Below are positions 1 through 5,888 of a stretch of DNA of 11,706 bases, piece after piece. The stretch is from an uncultured Mediterranea sp. (GTDB lineage: Bacteria > Bacteroidota > Bacteroidia > Bacteroidales > Bacteroidaceae). The stretch is from the NCBI GenBank assembly GCA_946007445.1, contig CAMGAL010000033.1:1-11706 (forward strand), given 5' to 3'. Made by a program: the position numbers and the translations under genes. The notes beneath the pieces were generated by a model, which did not search any database, was not told where the DNA came from, and was given only the letters and a program-made list of their open reading frames with translations. How positions within the stretch are numbered: the stretch's first letter is position 1; the number at the start of each line of letters is the position of its first letter.

Positions 1-1336
1 TTTGCTGTTGGACGTTCTTGATGGTCTGTGTGTTTATGTGTTTTTCCTCGTTTTTGTTGGTGCCGTCTTCGTTGCATTCGGGGATGTCTTCGTTGAAGTC
101 ATAACGATCCAGTACACTGAGGGCGTGCTTGGCTGCCGCATCAGCATAGACCACTGCCTCGATGAGGGAGTTGCTGGCCAGGCGGTTGCCACCATGCAGG
201 CCGGTGCACGAGCATTCGCCGATGGCATAGAGGCGGCGTATGCTGCTCTGTCCGTCGAGGTCCACCTTGATGCCACCACACAAGTAGTGGGCAGCCGGTG
301 CCACGGGTATGTAGTCCTTGGTGATGTCGATGCCTATGCTGAGGCACTTCTTGTAGATGTTGGGGAAGTGGCGGCGCGTCTCCTCGGGGTCTTTGTGGGT
401 GACGTCCAGATAGACATGCTCGTCGCCGCGCAACTTCATCTCGTTGTCGATGGCGCGGGCCACGATGTCGCGCGGAGCCAGTGAGAGGCGGGGGTCATAC
501 TTCTGCATGAACTCCTTGCCATCCTTGGTGCGCAACACACCGCCGTAGCCGCGCATGGCCTCGGTGATGAGGAACGAGGGACGGTCGCCGGGGTGGTAGA
601 GCGCGGTGGGGTGGAACTGGATGAACTCCATGTCCTTCACGGCACCCTTGGCCCGGTAGACCATGGCAATGCCGTCGCCCGTAGCAACCAAGGGGTTGGT
701 GGTGTGGCGATAGACGGCCTCGCAGCCTCCTGTGGCCATGATGGTCACTTTGGAGAGGAAGGTGTCCACCTGTCCGGTCTGCTCGTTCAGCACATACGCA
801 CCATAGCACTTGATGCCCGGCGTATAGCGGGTCACGATGATGCCCAGGTGGTGCTGGGTGATAATCTCCACGGCGTAGTGGTCAGACAATACGGTGATGT
901 TGGGATGTTGCTGGACGGCCCGGATGAGGGAGGTCTGAATCTCGGCGCCGGTGTTGTCCTGGTGGTGCAGGATGCGGAACTCGCTGTGTCCGCCCTCGCG
1001 GTGGAGGTCAAACTCGCCGTTCTCCTTCTTGTCGAACTGGACACCCCACTTAATCAGCTCTTCGATTTGTGCAGGTGCGTTACGCACCACTTTCTCGACA
1101 GCCTGGCGGTCGCTGATCCAGTCGCCGGCAATCATCGTGTCTTCGATATGTTTCTCAAAGTTGTCCACTTTCAGATTGGTGACTGAGGCAATGCCTCCCT
1201 GGGCGAAATAGGTGTTGGCCTCTTCCAGTCCTGCCTTGCAGATAAGGGCCACGCTGCCTTTGTGCGCCACTTTCAGCGCGAAACTCATACCGGCAATGCC
1301 CGAGCCGATGACGAGGAAATCGAACTTTCTGATCAT
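1..1336 (-). CDS. nadB: L-aspartate oxidase, 3' end missing
   Basis: Flavoenzyme that oxidises L-aspartate to iminoaspartate, the first step of de novo NAD synthesis, feeding quinolinate synthase NadA; cytoplasmic. The frame runs open from ATG 1336 to the window edge, giving 445 residues of a protein normally near 520, so only the C-terminal helical part is missing. Visible: FAD-binding GSGIAG at residues 11-16, the NTYFAQGGIA block near residue 41, the succinate-dehydrogenase-like substrate motif GGHS..RILHHQDNTG at about 127-142, FHPTALY at 241-247, and GLHGGNRLASNSL at 379-391. The last block and the GGHS block favour NadB over fumarate reductase or succinate dehydrogenase flavoproteins, as does the lack of frd/sdh neighbours. 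A TAGCTTTG box lies 21 bases upstream of the start. It diverges from lpd; nadA and nadC, usual partners in this order, would lie outside the window to the left. Confidence 0.95.
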   Translation of the reverse strand, partial: MIRKFDFLVIGSGIAGMSFALKVAHKGSVALICKAGLEEANTYFAQGGIASVTNLKVDNFEKHIEDTMIAGDWISDRQAVEKVVRNAPAQIEELIKWGVQFDKKENGEFDLHREGGHSEFRILHHQDNTGAEIQTSLIRAVQQHPNITVLSDHYAVEIITQHHLGIIVTRYTPGIKCYGAYVLNEQTGQVDTFLSKVTIMATGGCEAVYRHTTNPLVATGDGIAMVYRAKGAVKDMEFIQFHPTALYHPGDRPSFLITEAMRGYGGVLRTKDGKEFMQKYDPRLSLAPRDIVARAIDNEMKLRGDEHVYLDVTHKDPEETRRHFPNIYKKCLSIGIDITKDYIPVAPAAHYLCGGIKVDLDGQSSIRRLYAIGECSCTGLHGGNRLASNSLIEAVVYADAAAKHALSVLDRYDFNEDIPECNEDGTNKNEEKHINTQTIKNVQQQ

Positions 1337-1356
1337 AAGAGTTGGTTTTTATGCTG

Positions 1357-1364
1357 CAAAGCTA
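1357..1364 (-). promoter_or_regulatory. -7 box of the nadB promoter
   Basis: TAGCTTTG on the minus strand is an exact match to the Bacteroidetes -7 consensus TAnnTTTG. It would place transcription start near 1350 and leave a short leader of about 14 bases before the nadB ATG. I see no well-spaced TTTG at -33, so the call rests on the -7 box and position alone. Confidence 0.55.
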
Positions 1365-1418
1365 CAAAAATAGTGCATTGCTTGTGTCATTCTTGCGCGA
1401 TTATTCTATTATTTATCG

Positions 1419-1426
1419 TACCTTTA
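1419..1426 (+). promoter_or_regulatory. possible -7 box of the lpd promoter
   Basis: TACCTTTA matches the Bacteroidetes -7 consensus TAnnTTTG in all but the last base and lies 28 bases before the lpd ATG, in the AT-rich divergent gap. The nearest upstream TTG (1393-1395) is 23 bases away, a little too far for the usual spacing of about 19-21, so this is tentative. Confidence 0.3.
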
Positions 1427-1454
1427 CCGCACGAAACCTTATAAATTGACCATT

Positions 1455-2801
1455 ATGAATTTCCAAATTGCTATTATCGGCGGTGGCCCGGCGGGCTATA
1501 CAGCTGCCGAAACGGCCGGACGGGCCGGAATGAGTGTCGTGTTATTTGAGAAAAACAGCCTCGGTGGTGTCTGCCTCAACGAGGGGTGTATTCCCACCAA
1601 GACGTTGCTTTACTCGGCCAAGACGTTGGACAACGCCCGTCATGCAAGCAAATATGGAGTGTCGGTGGAGGGTGCCTCGGCCGACCTGTCGAAAGTGATA
1701 GCCCGCAAGCAGAAGGTGGTACGCAAGCTGGTGCTGGGCATCAAACAGAAACTCACGGCTTGCGGCGTGCAGATTGTGACGGGTGAGGCCTCGGTGGTGG
1801 ATGCCCATCATGTGCGTTGTGGCGAGGAGGTGTACGAGTGCGACAACCTGCTGCTCTGCGCCGGCTCGGAAACCTTCATACCACCCATCCCGGGACTGGA
1901 CAGCGTGGCCTACTGGACCCATCGTCAGGCACTCGACAACAAGGAGTTGCCCCAGTCGCTGGCCATCATCGGCGGCGGTGTCATCGGTATGGAGTTCGCC
2001 TCCTTCTTCAGCAGCCTGGGCGTGCAGGTGACGGTCATCGAGATGCTGGACGAAATCCTAGGAGGCATTGACAAGGAATTGGCTGCCCTGCTGCGGGCCG
2101 ACTATGCCAAGCGGGGCGTGAAGTTCCTCACCTCGACCAAGGTGGTCAGTGTGGAGCCTGCCGAAGAGGGACAAATCAAGGTGAACTACGAGCAGGCCGA
2201 TGGGGCAGGCCGCCTACCGGCGCATCCGCTGCCGATGAGTGCGGCCCGCCTTCCCGTGCAGACGGGCTCTGCCCGGGAAACTCGGCCGCCGGAGCGCACC
2301 GAGCGTGGCGCCATCCGGGTAGATGCCCAGATGCGTACCTCCGTGCCGGGTGTCTATGTCTGTGGCGACCTGACTGGCTTCTCGTTGCTGGCACACACCG
2401 CTGTGCGCGAGGCCGAGGTGGCTGTACACACCATCCTGGGCAAGGAGGATGCCATGAGCTATCGGGCCATCCCCGGTGTGGTCTATACCCATCCCGAAGT
2501 GGCCGGTGTGGGTGAGACTGAGGAGGCGTTGCAACGTCGAGGTGCCGACTATCGCGTGGTGAAGCTTCCCATGGCCTTCAGCGGACGCTTCGTGGCTGAG
2601 AACGAGGGCGTCAACGGCCTCTGCAAACTCCTCTTCTCGTCCGACAATCGCCTGCTGGGCGCCCATGTGCTGGGCACGCCGGCTTCGGAAATCATCACTC
2701 TGGCCGGTATGGCCATCGAGCTGAACCTTACCGCCGAGGAGTGGAAACGCATCGTCTTCCCACATCCCACGGTCGGCGAGATTTTCCGCGAGGCCCTGTG
2801 A
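1455..2801 (+). CDS. lpdA: dihydrolipoyl dehydrogenase (E3)
   Basis: NAD-dependent flavoprotein that reoxidises dihydrolipoyl groups of 2-oxoacid dehydrogenase or glycine cleavage complexes; cytoplasmic homodimer. 448 residues from ATG 1455; a TTG three codons upstream (1446) is less likely. Seen in order: FAD motif GGGPAG at 9-14, redox-active pair Cys40/Cys45 in GGVCLNEGCIPTK, NAD-binding GGGVIG at 173-178, second FAD motif YVCGDLTG with Asp305, and the C-terminal dyad His437/Glu442 in HPTVGE. All catalytic residues are present. Oddity: residues 253-279 have lost the family block MSVGRRP...GLxLE and read as Pro/Ala/Arg-rich sequence, although the spacing to both flanks is what the family predicts. 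No E1/E2 or gcv genes are nearby, so the partner complex cannot be told. A strong hairpin follows the stop codon. Confidence 0.93.
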   Translation: MNFQIAIIGGGPAGYTAAETAGRAGMSVVLFEKNSLGGVCLNEGCIPTKTLLYSAKTLDNARHASKYGVSVEGASADLSKVIARKQKVVRKLVLGIKQKLTACGVQIVTGEASVVDAHHVRCGEEVYECDNLLLCAGSETFIPPIPGLDSVAYWTHRQALDNKELPQSLAIIGGGVIGMEFASFFSSLGVQVTVIEMLDEILGGIDKELAALLRADYAKRGVKFLTSTKVVSVEPAEEGQIKVNYEQADGAGRLPAHPLPMSAARLPVQTGSARETRPPERTERGAIRVDAQMRTSVPGVYVCGDLTGFSLLAHTAVREAEVAVHTILGKEDAMSYRAIPGVVYTHPEVAGVGETEEALQRRGADYRVVKLPMAFSGRFVAENEGVNGLCKLLFSSDNRLLGAHVLGTPASEIITLAGMAIELNLTAEEWKRIVFPHPTVGEIFREAL

Positions 2802-2817
2802 TGTACTTGGTGAATAG

Positions 2818-2849
2818 CTGTAGAGGCGGAAGATTTTCCGCCTCTACAG
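2818..2849 (+). terminator. 14-bp perfect hairpin after lpd
   Basis: The arms at 2818-2831 and 2836-2849 are exact reverse complements (14 bp) around the four-base loop GATT. The hairpin begins 17 bases after the lpd stop codon. The T-run is short and lies about 13 bases further on (2862-2866), so this is not a textbook intrinsic terminator. It may instead be a copy of a dispersed palindrome; short hairpins beginning GTAGAG and ending CTCTAC are common between genes in Bacteroidales, as far as I recall. Confidence 0.55.
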
Positions 2850-2932
2850 ACTCGATGGGCTATTTTTGATATAGTATGGATTTTCCTATGCTTTTATAGG
2901 GAAAATCCCTCGCAACGTATGCCATGAGACAT

Positions 2933-2940
2933 TACCTTTG
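2933..2940 (+). promoter_or_regulatory. -7 box upstream of the DUF4476 gene
   Basis: TACCTTTG is an exact match to the Bacteroidetes -7 consensus TAnnTTTG. It predicts transcription start near 2946-2948, about 12-20 bases before the candidate ATG codons. It also overlaps a TTG at 2938 that opens the same frame, which argues against that TTG being the translation start. No clear -33 element is visible. Confidence 0.5.
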
Positions 2941-2967
2941 CAGAAAATAACAGAAAAGATGATTATG

Positions 2968-3372
2968 ATGAAAAAGAATTTGTTTATTATTACGCTGCTC
3001 GCTTGTATCCTGTTAGGAGCTGTTGATGTGATGGCTCAGAGGCATAGACATGAGCATGGGCCAGGTGCGCTGACGGAACTTCGTCTTAGCGACGATAAGT
3101 TTGCCATATTGTATGATAAGGTGAAGAACGCCAGTTTCGATGACCGCAAGATGGATCTCATTGAAGTTGCCAGTCTTGGGGCGTTTTATTCCTGTGAGCA
3201 GTGTGTGTCGATTATGAGCATCTTCTCGTTCGGCGACAAGAAACTTGCGGCTCTCAGATTGATGGCACCACGTATCGTCGATACCCACCATGCCTACCTG
3301 ATATTGGACCAACTCTCGTTTCAGAGCGAGAAGGATGAGGCTGCAAGGATTATCGGCTATTGCCACCGTTGA
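2968..3372 (+). CDS. secreted DUF4476-domain protein
   Basis: Small exported protein of unknown function, 134 residues from ATG 2968. Alternative in-frame ATG codons at 2959 and 2965 add up to three residues and cannot be excluded. A typical type I signal peptide is seen: KK at residues 2-3, a hydrophobic core to residue 19, then VMA-Q as the likely cleavage site at 23/24. A short His-rich stretch (RHRHEH) follows. The rest fits the DUF4476 pattern well: SFDDRKMDLIEVAS, then a cysteine pair in YSCEQCVSIMSIFSF, then DKKLAALRLMAPRIVD and a final LSFQSEKDEA block. DUF4476 proteins are common in Bacteroidetes, often secreted, with no assigned reaction. The gene has its own -7 box and lies between lpd and dacB without overlap, so it is probably a single-gene transcript or cotranscribed weakly with dacB. 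Confidence 0.82.
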   Translation: MKKNLFIITLLACILLGAVDVMAQRHRHEHGPGALTELRLSDDKFAILYDKVKNASFDDRKMDLIEVASLGAFYSCEQCVSIMSIFSFGDKKLAALRLMAPRIVDTHHAYLILDQLSFQSEKDEAARIIGYCHR

Positions 3373-3437
3373 CATAGCGATGACCACGATACCACAATTT
3401 CTTGGCAAATAATGATCCTCCATATCATAAAACTCTG

Positions 3438-3445
3438 TAACTTTG
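3438..3445 (+). promoter_or_regulatory. -7 box upstream of dacB
   Basis: TAACTTTG matches TAnnTTTG exactly and lies 41 bases before the dacB ATG, in the 114-base gap after the DUF4476 gene. No properly spaced TTTG is visible upstream; the nearest TTG at 3402-3404 is 33 bases away. It suggests that dacB can be transcribed on its own. Confidence 0.5.
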
Positions 3446-3486
3446 GGCGCCTGAACGAAGTGGTAATCGCATAACAATAATCTGAA

Positions 3487-4899
3487 ATGAACAAGTTTTT
3501 TTTCTTTCTCCTCTGCCTCTCCCTGAGCCTTGCCGCTCGGGGGCAGAGCCGTCTGTCCGACCAATTGGACCAGCTGATCACCCAGCGACTGGAAATGGGT
3601 TCTGATGTAGGCATCCTTGCCGTAGACTTGAACACAGGCGACACGCTCTATCGCTACCGGGCCGACAAACTCTCTCGCCCGGCCTCCACGATGAAGCTCG
3701 TCACCACCATCACCACCTTGGCCCGCCCCGAGGGGTTCGAACCCTTCCGCACCGAGGTGTGGAGCCGGGGCGAGGTGCGCGGCGACACGCTACATGGCGA
3801 CCTCTATGTCGTAGGCGGTATGGACCCCGAGTTTGACGACGCCGCCCTCGACACCCTGGTGGCACGTCTCTCCGCCCTTCCCTTCCGCACCCTGACCGGC
3901 CGGCTCTATGGCGATGTCTCCCTGCGCGACTCGGTCTATTGGGGGGCCGGCTGGTCGTGGGACGACACCCCTTACTACTACCAGCCCTACCTCTCTCCCT
4001 TAATGCTCTGCAAGGGAGTGCTCACGGTCGAGGCCCGGCCCACGGCTCCGGGCGACACCGCCACTCTGCGCTGCACGCCGGCCTCCAGCTACTACACCTT
4101 GCGCAATGCCACGGCCACGCGTACCCCCTCGGCCGGACGCTTCTCCGTGTCGCGCAACTGGCTGGAGAATGGCAACGAGGTGCTCGTGCAAGGCAACGTG
4201 GCTGCCCGTTCCGCCGGCACGGTCATTATCTTTGGCTCGGCAGAGTTCTTCCTCCACACCCTGCAAGAGCGCCTGGCGCAGCAGGGCTTTCGTTGGTCGG
4301 CACCCTATGCGCTGGCCGAGCTGCCCCGCGACGGAGCAGAGCGGCTGATAGCCCTCTACGAGACCCCCATCCAGCAGGTGGTAGACCAGTTGATTAAGGA
4401 GAGCGACAACCTCAATGCCGAGGCCATGCTCACCCGCCTGGGAGCCATCAGCAGTGGAGGTCGTCACCTCTCCGCCGAAGAGGGGCTGAAGGCCATCCGC
4501 GAGCAAATCAAGGAGCTGGGTCACGACCCCGAGCTCTACCGCGTGGCCGACGGATGTGGACTCTCCAACTACAACGCCGTTTCACCGGAACTGTTGGTCT
4601 CCTACCTGCACTTTGCCTATAGCCGCACCGACCTCTTCCGCAGCCTCTACAAGTCACTGCCTGTGGCAGGGGTGGATGGCACCCTGGAGTACCGCATGAC
4701 GAAGGGCTCGCCCGGCTACCAGAATGTCCATGCCAAGACAGGCACCATTTCGGGCATCAGCTGCCTGGCCGGCTACCTGCGCCGTGCCGACGGCCACCTG
4801 GTGGCTTTTGCCATCATGAACCAGAATGTACGTTCGTCGCGTGCCGCCCGCCTGTTGCAAGATGCCCTCTGCGAGTCGCTGATACAACTCACTAACTGA
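3487..4899 (+). CDS. dacB: D-alanyl-D-alanine carboxypeptidase, PBP4 type
   Basis: Class C low-molecular-weight penicillin-binding protein (MEROPS S13) that removes the terminal D-Ala from peptidoglycan stem peptides and can cut peptide cross-links; periplasmic. 470 residues, the usual size in Bacteroidales. A signal peptide is seen in the first 20 residues (MNK, six-fold Phe/Leu core, ARG-Q). The three active-site motifs are all present and in order: SxxK as S67-T-M-K70 with the nucleophile Ser67, SxN as S306-D-N308, and KTG as K417-T-G419 within HAKTGTISG. The long insert between motif one and motif two is typical of PBP4. ATG 3487 is chosen because it opens directly into the signal peptide. 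It stands alone downstream of the DUF4476 gene and converges on the repeat-rich interval. Confidence 0.95.
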   Translation: MNKFFFFLLCLSLSLAARGQSRLSDQLDQLITQRLEMGSDVGILAVDLNTGDTLYRYRADKLSRPASTMKLVTTITTLARPEGFEPFRTEVWSRGEVRGDTLHGDLYVVGGMDPEFDDAALDTLVARLSALPFRTLTGRLYGDVSLRDSVYWGAGWSWDDTPYYYQPYLSPLMLCKGVLTVEARPTAPGDTATLRCTPASSYYTLRNATATRTPSAGRFSVSRNWLENGNEVLVQGNVAARSAGTVIIFGSAEFFLHTLQERLAQQGFRWSAPYALAELPRDGAERLIALYETPIQQVVDQLIKESDNLNAEAMLTRLGAISSGGRHLSAEEGLKAIREQIKELGHDPELYRVADGCGLSNYNAVSPELLVSYLHFAYSRTDLFRSLYKSLPVAGVDGTLEYRMTKGSPGYQNVHAKTGTISGISCLAGYLRRADGHLVAFAIMNQNVRSSRAARLLQDALCESLIQLTN

Positions 4900-4946
4900 T
4901 AAACATATCACAACCGCTTTGGGTTTTGACACGAAGGTATAGTCGA

Positions 4947-4967
4947 CTCCGCTACGCTTCGCTTCAC
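4947..4967 (+). repeat. short copy of the CTTCGCT repeat
   Basis: CTCCGCTACG followed by CTTCGCTTCAC resembles two units of the seven-unit tandem array at 5714-5790. A further CTTCGCT lies at 5004-5010 inside the first hairpin loop. The shared heptamer suggests that the whole 4.9-5.85 kb interval is built partly from one repeat family. Confidence 0.4.
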
Positions 4968-4992
4968 TACCAAAGATGAGTTGGTACATTCA

Positions 4993-5047
4993 CCCAGGGT
5001 GTCGCTTCGCTCTGCCCTGGGCTATGGGCTGATTGGGCCTTCAGCCC
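4993..5047. repeat. two adjacent hairpins between convergent genes
   Basis: Hairpin one pairs CCCAGGG (4993-4999) with CCCTGGG (5015-5021), loop 15 bases. Hairpin two pairs GGGCTGA (5026-5032) with TCAGCCC (5041-5047), loop 8 bases. Both stems are perfect 7-mers and GC-rich. They lie between dacB (plus strand, ending 4899) and a minus-strand frame ending at 5080, so they could act as a two-way terminator. The look of the block, a GC-rich pair of stems with CTTCGCTC in the loop, also fits a dispersed intergenic repeat of Bacteroidales. No T-run follows on either strand. Confidence 0.45.
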
Positions 5048-5079
5048 GCCCCATTGCCTCCGCCTACCGATTACGAAAC

Positions 5080-5361
5080 CTATAGCAGACGCTCATTCCA
5101 ATCTGTATCGCCATTCTCTTTGAGAAAGGTGAAGTCGATGCAGAAGTCATACCGCAGACCGGTCTCGCTGCCATACTCTTTCACCGTATAGCGAAACTCA
5201 CTCATGATGTGTGAAAGATCCATTTCAAGCAGCCCACGGGCATAATCATCTAGGACATAGCCGTGTCGCATGTCCTCATAATCCAGTAGTGTTGCACATA
5301 GGGCTACAACACCGTGGAGGGTCGTATCACTTTGACCGTAATCAAGACCGCTTGTCCTTGC
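5080..5361 (-). pseudogene. orphan reading frame, probable gene remnant
   Basis: I do not recognise this protein. The frame is open for 93 codons from just after a TAG at 5362-5364 to the TAG at 5080-5082. The only ATG in a plausible place is at 5271, which would give 63 residues; it has GAGGA just upstream. The codons before that ATG still read like protein (LDYGQSD..LHGVVALCATLLDYEDM), which suggests the ATG is internal and that the true 5' end has been lost. The C-terminal part alternates polar and hydrophobic residues (YDFCIDFTFLKENGD) like a small folded domain. It lies downstream of the double-glycine peptide on the same strand, 42 bases away, the position in which an immunity gene would be expected, but nothing in the sequence proves such a role. 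No membrane segment or signal peptide is seen. Confidence 0.35.
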
Positions 5362-5383
5362 CTACCGACGAGGAAAGATGTGA

Positions 5384-5402
5384 GGGTGTGTCAAACACTC
5401 CC
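5384..5402 (-). terminator. possible hairpin after the double-glycine peptide gene
   Basis: Immediately after the stop codon of the peptide gene, 8-base arms (5384-5391 and 5395-5402) can pair with one mismatch around a three-base loop. There is no U-run after it in the minus-strand direction, so it may be a weak terminator, an mRNA 3' stabiliser, or chance. Confidence 0.3.
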
Positions 5403-5403
5403 A

Positions 5404-5604
5404 TCAAGCGTAAATCGGGCTTGTGAAGCACCTTTGGTTGCCCGTCTGCCAGCAACATTTTTTCTGCGAGAGGCAATCGTCTTTCGTGGTGCGCTCTTCA
5501 CATTTCGTCGCTCTTCCATGAATGACGGTCTCGCCACCGGTGGCCTGTTCCAACTGCTCATCCGAGATGGGCTGCAATCCTTTTTTCTGTGTTTTGTCTT
5601 CCAT
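5404..5604 (-). CDS. double-glycine-leader, cysteine-rich peptide precursor
   Basis: 66-residue precursor, probably exported and cleaved by a C39-peptidase ABC transporter; bacteriocin, signal or modified peptide are the likely roles. The leader is hydrophilic (MEDKTQKKG start) and ends in ISDEQLEQATGG: Ser at -11, Leu at -7, Ala at -4 and Gly-Gly at -2/-1, close to the LSxxELxxIxGG consensus. Cleavage after Gly24 leaves a 42-residue core with five cysteines (35, 44, 50, 51, 59), basic residues, and a CCW motif; an odd number leaves one Cys free or modified, or linking a dimer. The start is fixed by a TTTG-N20-TATCTTTG promoter 24 bases upstream. Base composition is less GC-rich than the flanking genes. 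No transporter, C39 peptidase or modifying enzyme lies in the window. Bacteroidales are known to make such peptides (for example bacteroidetocins), but I cannot place this one in a named family. Confidence 0.75.
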   Translation of the reverse strand: MEDKTQKKGLQPISDEQLEQATGGETVIHGRATKCEERTTKDDCLSQKKCCWQTGNQRCFTSPIYA

Positions 5605-5627
5605 AATGGTACGGTATTAAATATCAG

Positions 5628-5659
5628 CAAAGATAAGTATTTCCGATGATAGTGCCAAA
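5628..5659 (-). promoter_or_regulatory. full Bacteroidetes promoter of the double-glycine peptide
   Basis: On the minus strand TTTG (5659-5656) is followed after exactly 20 bases by TATCTTTG (5635-5628), matching both elements and the spacing of the Bacteroidetes housekeeping promoter (TTTG, 19-21 bases, TAnnTTTG). It is the only promoter in the window with both elements. Transcription would start near 5621, giving a leader of about 17 bases before the ATG at 5604. Confidence 0.75.
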
Positions 5660-5686
5660 TCTCCCTCTAATATTAACTTTTGGCAC
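5652..5686. promoter_or_regulatory. inverted repeat over the -33 element
   Basis: GTGCCAAA (5652-5659) and TTTGGCAC (5679-5686) are perfect 8-bp inverted copies, 19 bases apart. The first contains the -33 TTTG of the peptide promoter. It could be an operator with half-sites about 2.6 helical turns apart. With 8-bp arms, chance cannot be ruled out. Confidence 0.35.
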
Positions 5687-5693
5687 CCCTATA

Positions 5694-5853
5694 CCGTACC
5701 TGCTCCGTACCTCCTTCGCTTCTGCTTCGCTTCTTCTTCGCTCATCCTTCGCTCGGGCTCCGCTCAAGCTTTGCTCGGGCTTCGCTCTATAGGATGCGGA
5801 GAAAAGGCGAAGAACGTGCGGCGAAAATCGGCGTTGGTGCGGAGCAGGTACGG
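5694..5853. repeat. 18-bp inverted repeat bounding the tandem array
   Basis: CCGTACCTGCTCCGTACC at 5694-5711 recurs in inverted orientation at 5836-5853 with a single mismatch. The two arms enclose about 124 bases that contain the 11-bp tandem array. The arrangement resembles a small palindromic element without coding capacity. I see no obvious target-site duplication outside the arms. Confidence 0.6.
5714..5790 (+). repeat. seven tandem 11-bp units, CTTCGCTNNNN
   Basis: Seven contiguous units of exactly 11 bases begin at 5714. Each starts with CTTCGCT or a one-base variant (CTCCGCT in unit 5, CTTTGCT in unit 6), followed by four variable bases; CGGG ends units 4 and 6. On the minus strand the unit reads NNNNAGCGAAG. 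The length is not a multiple of three and the array lies between genes, so it is not a protein repeat. The period is close to one DNA helical turn. Units are too short and unspaced for CRISPR. Confidence 0.7.
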
Positions 5854-5888
5854 AGCAAAGAATCGTATGCGCTGTTTTTTCTCCACGC

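Noticed and set aside
2..1186. Plus-strand frames of 160 and 197 codons at the left end
   Set aside because: They are antisense to nadB, which is continuous and well conserved on the minus strand from 1336 to the edge.
2938..2967. TTG at 2938 as start of the DUF4476 gene
   Set aside because: It lies inside the TACCTTTG promoter box; starting at 2959-2968 gives a normal signal peptide.
5714..5790. CRISPR array
   Set aside because: Units are 11 bases with only four variable positions and no spacers, and no cas genes are in view.
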